This document shows, piece after piece, positions 9,105 through 17,871 of a stretch of 64,000 nt of DNA. A model generated the notes under the pieces. The model searched no databases. It saw only the letters and a list, made by a program, of their open reading frames with translations, and had not been told where the DNA came from. Within the stretch, counting starts at the first letter, position 1, and every line of letters begins with the position of its first letter. The stretch lies in assembly GCF_900107635.1 (NCBI RefSeq), contig NZ_FNRD01000003.1, positions 248,001 through 312,000 of the forward strand, written 5' to 3'. Both the position numbers and the translations under genes were made by a program. Origin of the DNA: Flavobacterium gillisiae (GTDB lineage: Bacteria; Bacteroidota; Bacteroidia; Flavobacteriales; Flavobacteriaceae).

Positions 9105-10196
9105 ATGGTTACGTCAAAAACTATAGCAAACGGAATTTTAAGAGCAATTACCGTTATTGTATTGAGTGCACTTCTTCTTTATTTTCTATACCAAATCCAA
9201 TCCGTATTAATATACCTAATAGTGGCGTTAATACTTACTCTAATTGGGAATCCAGTTTTAGATTTCTTTAGAAAAAGATTAAAATTTAATCACGTTTTTG
9301 CAACCATTGGTACCTTATTTATTTTTATGATCATTATCGCTGGCTTTATAATGATGTTTATTCCTTTAATTTTATCGCAAGGTCAAAATTTGTCACTACT
9401 AAATACTAGCGCCATTGAGCAACAAACAATTCAATTAGTAAGCCAAATAAGTGTATTTTTAGAGAACCATCATATTGATTCATCAAAAGCGTTAAGCGCA
9501 TCAGAAATCAGCTCTAAAATAAATTTCAACATTATCCCCAATTTTTTAAATGCAATTCTGGCAACTATCAGTAGTTTCGGAATGGGATTAGCATCTGTTT
9601 TGTTTATAACATTTTTCTTCCTTAAAGAAAGGAAATCATTTTTTACAGGAGTAAAAAAACTAATTCCAGACAACCATGAAGAACAAGTTCTGAATTCCTT
9701 AGAAAAAATAAACTCCTTGTTGTCCCGTTATTTCATTGGTTTGTTACTGCAATTATTTATTGTTTTTGTTTTATATCTTACCGTCTTACTAATCTTTGGT
9801 GTTCCCAATGCCTTTATCATTGGTTTCTTATGTGCTGTTTTAAATATTATCCCTTACATAGGACCATTAATTGCCTCGGTTTTAGCAGCAATTTTAACGA
9901 TGCTTAGCAACCTAGGAAGTGATTTTCAATCGGAAATTTTACCTACGACAATATATGTTTTACTTGGTTTTTGGATTGTTCAAGTTATTGATAATAATTT
10001 ATCCCAACCTATTATTTTTTCAAAAAGTGTTAGTTCTCATCCATTAGAAATATTTCTTGTGATACTCATTGCAGGTTTCCTTTTCGGCATTTTAGGAATG
10101 ATTGCCGCGGTTCCTCTTTATACCATACTAAAAGTGATAGGCAAAGAATTTTTTCCGGAGAATAAAATAATCCACCTTTTAACTAAAAACATTTAA
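9105..10196 (+). CDS. AI-2E family transporter (PF01594 permease)
   Basis: A 363-residue polytopic membrane protein with hydrophobic segments near both ends and the family's central soluble region (about residues 90-150). Conserved AI-2E-superfamily features are the ATISSFGMGLASVLFITFFFLKERK segment near residue 165 and the C-terminal pattern with YIGPLIA and SHPLEIFLVIL. Members include autoinducer-2 exporters and Na+/H+ antiporters; the substrate here cannot be told. The methyltransferase gene starts 2 bp after its stop, so the two are co-transcribed. Confidence 0.85.
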   Translation: MVTSKTIANGILRAITVIVLSALLLYFLYQIQSVLIYLIVALILTLIGNPVLDFFRKRLKFNHVFATIGTLFIFMIIIAGFIMMFIPLILSQGQNLSLLNTSAIEQQTIQLVSQISVFLENHHIDSSKALSASEISSKINFNIIPNFLNAILATISSFGMGLASVLFITFFFLKERKSFFTGVKKLIPDNHEEQVLNSLEKINSLLSRYFIGLLLQLFIVFVLYLTVLLIFGVPNAFIIGFLCAVLNIIPYIGPLIASVLAAILTMLSNLGSDFQSEILPTTIYVLLGFWIVQVIDNNLSQPIIFSKSVSSHPLEIFLVILIAGFLFGILGMIAAVPLYTILKVIGKEFFPENKIIHLLTKNI

Positions 10197-10198
10197 TT

Positions 10199-11380
10199 TT
10201 GGATTTAAACATACTAAATTCTGAAATTCAAGAATTTATAGATCGTAATATTGGCGTCAGCATTTCAAAATTGGCATTGTTAAAAAACCCATTTCCAGAA
10301 GTACAATGGATTTCTATTTTGAATCAAATTGAAGCAAAAACAAAAGCAAAAGATAAACTACCTAATTGGTTCAACACCAAGAATATTATATACCCCAGTA
10401 AAGTTTCTATAGAACAAACTTCCTCAGAGAAAACAGCGCTATATAAATCTACTGTTGTTTCTGGTAGTTCGCTAATAGATTTAACAGGAGGTTTTGGTGT
10501 AGATGATTATTATTTTTCGAAAAGTGTTACTACTGTTAACCATTGCGAAATTAATCCAGAACTATCTGAAATTGTAGCACATAATTATATACAGCTAAGC
10601 ATTGAGAATATCACTTGCCATGCCGGAGACAGCTTAAATACTTTAGAGTCATTAAACCAAAAATGGGATTGGATCTATATTGATCCTTCTAGACGTAATG
10701 ATGCCAAAGGAAAAGTTTTTATGCTAAAAGACTGTTTGCCAAATGTTCCTGATAATCTCAATAATTATTTTAAAAACTCGGAAGCTATTTTAATAAAAAC
10801 AGCCCCTTTACTTGATATTTCAGCAGGCGTATTAGAGCTAGAAAATGTAAAAACCATTCATATTGTGGCTTTAGAAAATGATGTAAAAGAACTACTGTGG
10901 GAATTGCATAAAGACTACCTGGGAAAAATAATGATTAAAACAGTCAACATACAAAAAGACAAAACAGAAACATTTGATTTTATTTGGAATGATCAATCTC
11001 AGGCATCAAACTACAGTGTACCTCTCAACTACCTATACGAACCGAATAGCGCTATAATGAAATCAGGTGGGTTTGATGAAGTAAGTCATTATTATGCCTT
11101 AAACAAGCTTCAAAAACATTCTCATTTATATACTTCTGCAAATTTAATTTCATTCCCCGGAAGAATTTTTGAAATTAAAAACTGTATTCCCTACAACAAG
11201 CTAGAAATGAAAACTTTTCTACAGGATAAAAAAGCAAATATCACCACTAGAAATTTCCCGGAAACCGTTGAATACATTCGTAAAAAATGGAAAATAAAAG
11301 ACGGAGGAAACTCGTACTGTTTTTTTACTACTGACGAGAATAACAATAAAATTGTCTTAATTTGCAACAAAATACAATAA
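10199..11380 (+). CDS. Class I SAM-dependent methyltransferase (THUMP-like family)
   Basis: A 393-residue cytoplasmic protein with a Rossmann-type SAM site: motif I LIDLTGGFGVDDYYF at about residues 92-106, an acidic motif II (HCEINP at 115-120) and a catalytic-loop-like IDPSRR at 161-166, which recalls RNA/DNA methyltransferases with a DPP-type motif IV. It starts at a TTG 2 bp after the upstream stop; no ATG lies nearby, so a TTG start is the best choice. The C-terminal part resembles the THUMP-like domain of Bacteroidota methyltransferases. A nucleic acid substrate is inferred only. Confidence 0.75.
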   Translation: MDLNILNSEIQEFIDRNIGVSISKLALLKNPFPEVQWISILNQIEAKTKAKDKLPNWFNTKNIIYPSKVSIEQTSSEKTALYKSTVVSGSSLIDLTGGFGVDDYYFSKSVTTVNHCEINPELSEIVAHNYIQLSIENITCHAGDSLNTLESLNQKWDWIYIDPSRRNDAKGKVFMLKDCLPNVPDNLNNYFKNSEAILIKTAPLLDISAGVLELENVKTIHIVALENDVKELLWELHKDYLGKIMIKTVNIQKDKTETFDFIWNDQSQASNYSVPLNYLYEPNSAIMKSGGFDEVSHYYALNKLQKHSHLYTSANLISFPGRIFEIKNCIPYNKLEMKTFLQDKKANITTRNFPETVEYIRKKWKIKDGGNSYCFFTTDENNNKIVLICNKIQ

Positions 11381-11382
11381 AA

Positions 11383-11949
11383 ATGAAACAGCTAGTTATA
11401 ATAGTATTCTTATTCGTAACAGGAAATCTATTTGCCCAAACACCATGTGACTATAGTACGAACGTCAATGATTCTATAGGAACTTACAAATCAACCAGAG
11501 AATATATGATCTCTGAGAAAAACTTTGCAGGAAATTCGAGTTATATTTTTTATTCGTTAGCACTAGCTGACGGCACGCCAATATTAAGTGTTCAAATTAT
11601 TCAAAAAAGTAAAGGCTTTTTAAAAGCAAATTGTTTTGATAAAAATTCGAAACTATTTTTACAGCTACATAATGGAAAAATAGTGACTCTATTACATATC
11701 GATCAAGAAAATTGTGGCACCATGCTGCGGGATGACAAAGATTTCGACAATAGAGTTATGGTAGGACAATTTATGTTTATGAAAGGTAGTATTGAAGATT
11801 TAAAAAGTTCTCCTATTTCCTTGATGAGGATCAAGTATTTAACAGAAACTGAAGATTATGTAATCAAAAAAGAATTCCAATCGGAATTAAATAACGAAGT
11901 ATATCAGCCTGAAAACTATTTCATTACTAACTTGAGATGTATCGAATAA
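11383..11949 (+). CDS. Secreted protein of unknown function
   Basis: A 188-residue protein with a signal peptide (MKQLVIIVFLFVTGNLFAQ, cut after FAQ). The mature part has Cys residues near both ends and a mostly beta-strand pattern. I do not recognise the family. The ATG at 11383 lies 2 bp after the methyltransferase stop. An upstream TTG in frame at 11362 would overlap that gene and disturb the signal peptide, so it was not chosen. Last gene of the AI-2E-methyltransferase unit. Confidence 0.7.
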   Translation: MKQLVIIVFLFVTGNLFAQTPCDYSTNVNDSIGTYKSTREYMISEKNFAGNSSYIFYSLALADGTPILSVQIIQKSKGFLKANCFDKNSKLFLQLHNGKIVTLLHIDQENCGTMLRDDKDFDNRVMVGQFMFMKGSIEDLKSSPISLMRIKYLTETEDYVIKKEFQSELNNEVYQPENYFITNLRCIE

Positions 11950-12012
11950 CATATCCGCAATCCCATTTCACATTAGAAACTTTATCTTTTATTCCTTATT
12001 TAAAGCTATAAC
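11950..12012 (-). pseudogene. Remnant of a VanX-like dipeptidase 3' end
   Basis: Minus-strand translation reads YSFK, a stop, then GIKDKVSNVKWDCG, against YNLKSGLKDKVSNVKWDCE at the C-terminus of the intact gene at 13190-13846. At DNA level 11956-11991 is identical to 13195-13230 (36 bp); similarity fades on the distal side. An in-frame stop and loss of the terminal codon mark it as a broken copy. Confidence 0.75.
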
Positions 12013-12168
12013 ACACTTATTTACAGTGTTTTAACCAGTTTTTGAGTAAAAAAGCAAAATACCATCTGAATAAAAAACGACTCAAGTTTATTTCTATTCT
12101 CTTGATATGATTACAAATTGTAGCATCAGATGAATACTATTTTCGTCTTTAACCTCTAAATTAATACT

Positions 12169-13125
12169 ATGAAATATAATAGATGTGGAAAAAGTGGCTT
12201 GTTACTACCACAAATATCGTTGGGATTGTGGCATAATTTCGGATCTGTAGATTCGTTTGAAAACGCAGAGAGTATTGCCAAAGAAGCTTTTGATAAAGGA
12301 ATTACTCATTTTGATTTAGCTAATAATTACGGACCAGTACCAGGTTCGGCCGAAACTAATTTTGGCAAAATACTTAAAAACAACTTTCAAGGAAACTTGC
12401 GTGATCAAATGGTTATTTCAACTAAGGCAGGATATACTATGTGGGAAGGACCTTATGGCGATTGGGGTTCCAGAAAATATTTATTATCTAGCTTAGACCA
12501 AAGTTTGAAACGAATGAATATTGACTATGTTGATATTTTTTATTCACATCGTTTTGATCCAGAAACACCTTTGGAAGAAACAATGATGGCTTTAGACCAT
12601 GCTGTGCGTAGCGGAAAAGCATTATATGCCGGAATTTCTAATTATAATACTGAGCAAACTCGCGAAGCAACTACTATATTAAAACAATTAGGAACACCTT
12701 GCCTGATACATCAAGAAAAATACTCCATGTTTGTGCGTAAAGCAGAAGAGGGACTATTGGATCTTCTGGAAGAAAAAGGGGTAGGTTGTATCGCATTTTC
12801 ACCATTGGCGCAAGGACTGTTAACAGACAAATATTTAAATGGCATTCCTGAGAATTCTAGAGCTTCTAATCCCAACGGACATTTAAAAACTGATGAAGTT
12901 ACTGAAGGGAGAATACAGAAAATTATCGCGCTAAATGCAATAGCGCAAGAGAGACGTCAGTCTCTAGCTCAAATGGCACTGGCTTGGTTGTTAAAGGACA
13001 ATAGAGTTAGTTCTGTTTTAATTGGAGCCAGCTCTGTAGGACAGTTGAATAATAATATTGATAGTCTGAAAAACTTAGTTTTTTCTGAAGATGAATTATT
13101 AGCAATAGAAACTATTTTAGAATAA
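12169..13125 (+). CDS. Aldo/keto reductase
   Basis: A 318-residue TIM-barrel NADPH-dependent oxidoreductase of the AKR superfamily. The catalytic tetrad is visible as Asp49, Tyr54 (FDLANNYGP), Lys86 (STKAGY) and His127 (YSHRFD). The cofactor-binding end carries GASSVGQLNNN. The N-terminus (MKYNRCGKSGLLLPQISLGL) and GYTMWEGPYGDWGS resemble the YghZ/AKR14 group, which reduces L-glyceraldehyde 3-phosphate and other aldehydes; the precise substrate is not certain. It is a single-gene unit lying between a remnant of the dipeptidase 3' end and the intact dipeptidase. Confidence 0.88.
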   Translation: MKYNRCGKSGLLLPQISLGLWHNFGSVDSFENAESIAKEAFDKGITHFDLANNYGPVPGSAETNFGKILKNNFQGNLRDQMVISTKAGYTMWEGPYGDWGSRKYLLSSLDQSLKRMNIDYVDIFYSHRFDPETPLEETMMALDHAVRSGKALYAGISNYNTEQTREATTILKQLGTPCLIHQEKYSMFVRKAEEGLLDLLEEKGVGCIAFSPLAQGLLTDKYLNGIPENSRASNPNGHLKTDEVTEGRIQKIIALNAIAQERRQSLAQMALAWLLKDNRVSSVLIGASSVGQLNNNIDSLKNLVFSEDELLAIETILE

Positions 13126-13189
13126 AAGGTTTTAGTTTGCTAAAAAAAAACGTAAAACTCAAAATATAAATTTCGCCTTTCTGAATAAC

Positions 13190-13846
13190 TTATTCGCAAT
13201 CCCATTTCACATTAGAAACTTTATCTTTTAAGCCCGATTTTAAATTATAATGCCACCATTCTGAATCGAAGGAATTGAAATTAACAGCTGTCATTACACT
13301 TTTCAACAACATTCTATTGTCTTTTACTTTTTGAGATAAATTATCATATCCATGACTGGCTTCAACACCAAAAAAATCAAAGGGAGTTCCCATATCCAGT
13401 TCATTGCCATCAGTGTCAACTAAAGTGATATCTACGGCTCCTCCTCGATTGTGGATAGATCCTTTGGCTGGATCAGCAACATATTGCGGGTTCGAAACAA
13501 TTTTCCACATTCTTTTTTGAATATCCAAAGGGCGATAGCAATCAAAAAGTTTAATTCTATACCCCTTTTTGATAAATTCCTTATTGGCTTCAACCAAAGC
13601 TACAACTGTTTTCAGACGCAAATAGCACTCCGCACAGTCATATACCTTTGCCTTCAAAAAATTATCTTCAGCCGCATATTTCATATCATATACGAAATCG
13701 CTACTATAATCTTTCAGATTGACAAAGGTTGTGTCATTAACTAGAGATAGGTTGTCATTATTTATAGGAATTTGTACTTGTGATTTACAAGAAACTATGG
13801 TAAAAAATAAAACAAATAGAAAGAAGGATTTATTTTCAAAGGTCAT
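13190..13846 (-). CDS. D-alanyl-D-alanine dipeptidase (VanX/DdpX family) lipoprotein
   Basis: A 218-residue zinc dipeptidase of family M15D that cleaves D-Ala-D-Ala. The SxHxxGxAxD-type zinc motif appears as SIHNRGGAVD (His132, Asp139). The second part is EWWHY, with catalytic Glu196 and ligand His199. The conserved Arg lies in CYRP at about residue 105. A lipoprotein signal with lipobox IVSC (Cys20) places it in the periplasm, where recycling or catabolism of peptidoglycan dipeptides is the likely role; no van-type resistance genes are nearby. The 3' end matches the remnant at 11950-12012. Confidence 0.9.
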   Translation of the reverse strand: MTFENKSFFLFVLFFTIVSCKSQVQIPINNDNLSLVNDTTFVNLKDYSSDFVYDMKYAAEDNFLKAKVYDCAECYLRLKTVVALVEANKEFIKKGYRIKLFDCYRPLDIQKRMWKIVSNPQYVADPAKGSIHNRGGAVDITLVDTDGNELDMGTPFDFFGVEASHGYDNLSQKVKDNRMLLKSVMTAVNFNSFDSEWWHYNLKSGLKDKVSNVKWDCE

Positions 13847-13893
13847 GTGGGGTTATTTTTTTTTATAAAAATAAAACATTTGAAACTATTATA

Positions 13894-13928
13894 TACAAAA
13901 AAACGACACTATTACTAGTGTCGTTTTT
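13894..13928 (-). terminator. Terminator of the tRNA cluster
   Basis: Stem AAACGACACT/AGTGTCGTTT; on the minus strand the hairpin is followed by a T run. It lies directly downstream of tRNA-Arg and separates the tRNA unit from the dipeptidase gene. Confidence 0.8.
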
Positions 13929-13929
13929 G

Positions 13930-14003
<74 letters not shown>

Positions 14004-14042
14004 ATTTTTCTTTTAAAACTTAAATGGAAAAAGTTTTTATTG

Positions 14043-14117
14043 TCGGGGTGGCAGGATTCGAACCTGCGGCCTCCTGCTCCCAAAGCAGGCGCGATAACCG
14101 AGCTACGCTACACCCCG
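14043..14117 (-). tRNA. tRNA-Pro (TGG)
   Basis: 75 nt; acceptor CGGGGTG with CACCCCG; anticodon loop TTTGGGA gives TGG; T arm GCAGGTTCGAATCCTGC. The C1-G72 pair is typical of bacterial tRNA-Pro. Confidence 0.97.
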
Positions 14118-14167
14118 TAACAATCTTTCAATAAACAAACTTCAAAATCAACGACTTTAAAATTATG

Positions 14168-14251
14168 CGGAGGGACAGGGACTCGAACCCTGGCACCGAT
14201 TGCTCGGTGACAGTTTAGCAAACTGCTCCATTACCACTCTGGCACCCCTCC
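14168..14251 (-). tRNA. tRNA-Ser (GCT)
   Basis: 84 nt with the long variable arm of class II tRNAs (CACCGAGCAATCGGTG hairpin); anticodon GCT in TTTGCTAAA; acceptor GGAGGGG with TCCCTCC. First of the three co-transcribed tRNAs. Confidence 0.97.
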
Positions 14252-14284
14252 AAGCTCAAAGAAAACATGTCCTTTTTGCGGTTG

Positions 14285-14292
14285 CAAATGTA
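14285..14292 (-). promoter_or_regulatory. Promoter -7 box of the tRNA cluster
   Basis: Minus strand TACATTTG, a perfect TAnnTTTG, about 33 bp before the 5' end of tRNA-Ser. Confidence 0.7.
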
Positions 14293-14457
14293 ACACTTCA
14301 TTGCATTACTCACAACTATTTTGCGGCTTTTTTTTAATGTTTTTTTACATTTTTATAAAACGAGTTCACTATCAAACATATAGCTTTAAATAAAAACAAT
14401 ATTTATTTTGCAAAAATATAATAATCAAATCAAAATCAGATTTAGTTTTAAAATGAT

Positions 14458-14465
14458 TAAATTTG
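14458..14465 (+). promoter_or_regulatory. Promoter -7 box of the thiolase gene
   Basis: TAAATTTG, a perfect TAnnTTTG, 26 bp before the ATG. Confidence 0.65.
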
Positions 14466-14491
14466 CTACATAAACCAACATTATAAAAATC

Positions 14492-15670
14492 ATGAACAAA
14501 AGAGTTGTTATCGTTTCTGCCGTTAGGACACCTATCGGAAGTTTTATGGGTGGATTATCTACAGTACCCGCTCCAAGATTAGGCGCAATAGCCATTAAAG
14601 GAGCATTAGATAAAATAAAGTTAGATCCAAACTTAGTTGATGAAGTTTATATGGGTAACGTTGTTCAGGCTGGCGTAGGACAAGCTCCCGCACGTCAAGC
14701 AGCAATTTTTGCAGGTTTACCTAATACTGTTGCTTGTACAACAATAAATAAAGTATGTGCATCCGGTATGAAATCTGTTATGCTCGCAGCCCAAGCTATC
14801 CAATGTGGTGACGCCGAAATCGTAGTTGCAGGTGGTATGGAAAACATGAGTTTAATTCCTCACTACATGAATTTGAGAAATGCAACAAAATTTGGTCCTT
14901 CTAGTATGGTTGACGGAATGCAAAAGGACGGTCTTGTTGACGCCTACGACAATAATGCTATGGGCGTTTGTGCAGACTTATGTGCTTCTGAATATGATTT
15001 TACTAGAGAAGACCAAGATAATTACGCAATTCAATCGTATGAGCGTTCTGCAAAAGCTTGGCAAGATGGTAAATTTGATAACGAAGTTGTTCCTGTTTCA
15101 GTTCCTCAACGAAAAGGAGATCCAATTATAGTATCCAAAGACGAAGAATTTACAAATGTTAAAATAGATAGAATTCCAACGTTAAACGCTGTTTTTTCAA
15201 AAGATGGAACTGTAACCGCTGCAAATGCATCAACTATAAATGATGGAGCAGCAGCTATGATTTTAATGAGCGAAGAAAAAGCAATTTCTTTAGGTTTAAA
15301 ACCTTTAGCCTTTATCAAAAGTTATGCTGATGCGGCACAAGAACCAAAGTGGTTCACAACAAGTCCGTCGAAAGCAATTCCTAAAGCCTTAGACAAAGCA
15401 GGTATAAGCATCAGCGATGTTGATTATTTTGAATTTAACGAGGCATTTGCAGTTGTAGGATTGGCAAACGCTAAAATTTTAGGTCTAGACAACGATAAAG
15501 TAAATGTAAATGGTGGAGCAGTTTCACTTGGACACCCACTAGGTTGTTCTGGAGCCCGTATTATCATTACATTATTGAATGTTTTAGAACAAAATAATGC
15601 TAAAATTGGAGCCGCAGCCATATGTAATGGCGGAGGTGGTGCTTCAGCAGTTGTTATAGAAAGAATTTAA
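14492..15670 (+). CDS. Acetyl-CoA C-acetyltransferase (thiolase)
   Basis: A 392-residue thiolase II-type enzyme that condenses two acetyl-CoA to acetoacetyl-CoA or runs in reverse. The nucleophile is Cys89 in NKVCASGMK; the other catalytic residues are His348 in GHPLGCSGAR and Cys378 in CNGGGGAS. Length and motif order are standard for biosynthetic/degradative acetyl-CoA acetyltransferases, including the GGMENMS loop. The start ATG follows a good promoter box. No other beta-oxidation gene is adjacent, so whether it serves fatty acid, ketone body or mevalonate metabolism cannot be told. Confidence 0.94.
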   Translation: MNKRVVIVSAVRTPIGSFMGGLSTVPAPRLGAIAIKGALDKIKLDPNLVDEVYMGNVVQAGVGQAPARQAAIFAGLPNTVACTTINKVCASGMKSVMLAAQAIQCGDAEIVVAGGMENMSLIPHYMNLRNATKFGPSSMVDGMQKDGLVDAYDNNAMGVCADLCASEYDFTREDQDNYAIQSYERSAKAWQDGKFDNEVVPVSVPQRKGDPIIVSKDEEFTNVKIDRIPTLNAVFSKDGTVTAANASTINDGAAAMILMSEEKAISLGLKPLAFIKSYADAAQEPKWFTTSPSKAIPKALDKAGISISDVDYFEFNEAFAVVGLANAKILGLDNDKVNVNGGAVSLGHPLGCSGARIIITLLNVLEQNNAKIGAAAICNGGGGASAVVIERI

Positions 15671-15674
15671 ATAA

Positions 15675-15710
15675 TTATGAGTTATGAGTTTTCATACTCA
15701 TAACTCATAA
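15675..15710. repeat. Perfect 14-bp inverted repeat between thiolase and NlpC/P60 genes
   Basis: TTATGAGTTATGAG, 8-nt loop, CTCATAACTCATAA. Each arm is itself a repeat of TATGAG-like units, and a further TTAACTCATAATTTT follows. No T run directly after the stem, so a terminator role is uncertain. Confidence 0.7.
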
Positions 15711-15734
15711 CTATTAACTCATAATTTTACATAA

Positions 15735-16496
15735 ATGTTCGGAATTTGTAATCTGGCTATAATCCCGCTTCGGTTTGAACCTAGTGATAGAAGCGAAATC
15801 GTTTCTCAAGTTTTATTTGGTGAGCATTTTGAAGTTTTAGAACAACAGAAACAATGGTCTCGTATCAAAATGCATTTCGACAGATATGAAGGCTGGGTAG
15901 ATTCTAAACAATACCAAGTTATTTCTGAATCAAACTTCAATCGGCTATCAGAGGATCCTATCATTTTAAATTCTGATTTAATCGAATACGTTACAGGACC
16001 TTCTAACCTGTTAATGCCAATACCTCTAGGAGCTTCTATTACGTTTATCAGCAATGACAACATAAACACAAGTCATTTTGATTTTGAAGGCACTACAGTC
16101 AATGGCGTCAAAGACAAAAAGCACCTCATCAGTACAGCATTTTTATATTTGAACGCGCCTTACCTTTGGGGAGGAAAAACGCCTTTCGGTATTGATTGTT
16201 CTGGTTTTACCCAAATGGTCTACAAACTTAATGGGTACAAATTATTAAGGGATGCATCACAACAAGCTACTCAAGGAGAAGCTTTAAGTTTTATTGAGGA
16301 AAGCGAACCAGGTGATTTGGCTTTTTTTGACAACGACGAAGGCAACATCATACACGTGGGCATTATCATGGAAAACAATTATATTATTCACGCTAGCGGA
16401 AAAGTACGAATTGACAGATTAGATCATTTAGGAATCTACAATGCCGAAATAAATAAGCATACCCACAAACTCAGAGTTATAAAAAAGATTATATAA
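15735..16496 (+). CDS. NlpC/P60 family peptidoglycan endopeptidase with SH3 domain
   Basis: A 253-residue protein with a bacterial SH3-like N-terminal part (about residues 5-65) and a C-terminal NlpC/P60 cysteine peptidase. The catalytic Cys155 lies in FGIDCSGFTQ, His207 in NIIHVGI, and a third polar residue in YIIHASG (His219). Such enzymes cut gamma-D-Glu-mesoDAP bonds in cell-wall peptides. No signal peptide is evident, so it is either cytoplasmic (muropeptide recycling, like YkfC-type enzymes) or exported unusually; the former fits better. It ends in a convergent terminator shared with the TPR gene. Confidence 0.88.
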   Translation: MFGICNLAIIPLRFEPSDRSEIVSQVLFGEHFEVLEQQKQWSRIKMHFDRYEGWVDSKQYQVISESNFNRLSEDPIILNSDLIEYVTGPSNLLMPIPLGASITFISNDNINTSHFDFEGTTVNGVKDKKHLISTAFLYLNAPYLWGGKTPFGIDCSGFTQMVYKLNGYKLLRDASQQATQGEALSFIEESEPGDLAFFDNDEGNIIHVGIIMENNYIIHASGKVRIDRLDHLGIYNAEINKHTHKLRVIKKII

Positions 16497-16531
16497 AAAA
16501 AGCCTATCTGAATCAGATAGGCTTTTTTTAG
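16494..16531. terminator. Bidirectional terminator
   Basis: Stem AGCCTATCT/AGATAGGCT with A run before and T run after; it serves both the NlpC/P60 gene (plus) and the TPR gene (minus). Confidence 0.9.
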
Positions 16532-16545
16532 TCTTAAAGAATATA

Positions 16546-17817
16546 TTACTTCATTTTTGCTTCTAAAGCTTTTTTCTCAGTAGTCATTTCCAATGCACTA
16601 TACACATTCAAAAGTGTTTTAGCAACATCATCGTTTTTTGAATCTACTTCTAATGCTTTTTCAAGAAAAGGAATAACACTCTTAAATATATTTTGTCTTT
16701 GAGTTTTCAAAACTGCGTAACGCTTCATATCTTTATCTGAAGTCCCTAATTTATTCATCTCCACAATAATAGAAGTCTCTGCGTCTAACTTTAATGCTGC
16801 CATATTGATATAAGCATTAACATATTTAGGATTGATCACAATCGCTCTTGCGTAATATTTTTCAGCATTAACAGCATCTTTAGCATTAGCACTTAACACT
16901 CCTAAGTTAAAAACTAAATCAGCATCGTTAGGGCTTTTTTCTAATACTTCATTAATTAATTTTTTGTAAGTCTCAAAATCCTTAGTTTGCAAATATAAAT
17001 TTGCCTGAGTCAAAATCAATGAAGTATCTTCAGGGTTTGCAGCTCTAGCTTCTGAAATCGCTTTTTTAGCTTCTTCTGTTTTACCAGCATCAACCAATAT
17101 CAAAGCCATGTTTTTGTATATCTCTCCTCTTTTAGAAGGAATAACTTCATTTCTTGGCTTCTCATGAGTACCTAATTTAACCACTTTATCTCTTTCTGCA
17201 GCAGTAGTAAAAAGATCTTCTTCGTCTGATATTTTATTTACTGCTAAATAATTAGTTGCTTTTCCAGAATAATTATTCGCTTTCAACTCTTCATATAACT
17301 TCATTGCTTTATCATACTCCTTTGCGTTCACATAAGTAGAAGCAGCATAATATAAATTCAAAGTATCTTTTTTATCTAACAAATAAGCATCATAAAGTTT
17401 CTTTGCACTTTCGCCATGTTTATCAACTTTAGAGTCAGCAATAGCGCTATTTATCAATTTGTACTTTATCTCAATAATTGATTTAGTAGCCTGAGACGAA
17501 TATTTTGATTTCCCAGATGCTTTCTCCACATCTACTAAACTTAAATAAGCATCTGCAGCCAAAGATAAATTTTTATCTGTATCTACTTTTTTATTTGCTA
17601 AATCTAGGTATGTATTTCCCTTTAAAAAGAAAAACTGCGCTTTCTCATCATCACTTGCGTTAGAAATTAACGATTCAGCTCCTTGTAAAATAGTCGCTGC
17701 TTCTTGTGAGTTTCCTTTTTTAAACGCTTTTTCAGCAGCTTTCATTTCGTCTTTTTGAGCAAAAGATGCTACCGATATCAATAAAGCTGATGCTAGTACT
17801 ACATATTTACTTTTCAT
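16546..17817 (-). CDS. TPR-repeat protein, secreted/periplasmic
   Basis: A 423-residue protein with a signal peptide (KYVVLASALLISVASFAQ, cut after FAQ) followed by helical repeats throughout. TPR-type units are clear at about residues 235-345 (for example AKKAISEARAANPEDTSLILT and ARAIVINPKYVNAYINMA). TPR proteins are protein-binding scaffolds; no catalytic domain is present. It lies 54 bp downstream of gyrA on the same strand and may be read from the same transcript. Function unknown beyond protein interaction in the periplasm. Confidence 0.8.
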   Translation of the reverse strand: MKSKYVVLASALLISVASFAQKDEMKAAEKAFKKGNSQEAATILQGAESLISNASDDEKAQFFFLKGNTYLDLANKKVDTDKNLSLAADAYLSLVDVEKASGKSKYSSQATKSIIEIKYKLINSAIADSKVDKHGESAKKLYDAYLLDKKDTLNLYYAASTYVNAKEYDKAMKLYEELKANNYSGKATNYLAVNKISDEEDLFTTAAERDKVVKLGTHEKPRNEVIPSKRGEIYKNMALILVDAGKTEEAKKAISEARAANPEDTSLILTQANLYLQTKDFETYKKLINEVLEKSPNDADLVFNLGVLSANAKDAVNAEKYYARAIVINPKYVNAYINMAALKLDAETSIIVEMNKLGTSDKDMKRYAVLKTQRQNIFKSVIPFLEKALEVDSKNDDVAKTLLNVYSALEMTTEKKALEAKMK

Positions 17818-17871
17818 AAAATTCTATTTTATATTTAATTAATTTTTCTTGTTTTTGTATATTATTCTTAA

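Noticed and set aside
11383-13846. VanX-like dipeptidase as part of a vancomycin resistance cluster
   Set aside because: No VanA-type ligase, VanH or VanRS genes are nearby; the lipoprotein signal fits periplasmic dipeptide metabolism.
15675-15710. Terminator between thiolase and NlpC/P60 genes
   Set aside because: The hairpin is perfect but no T run follows the stem directly, so it is listed as an inverted repeat only.
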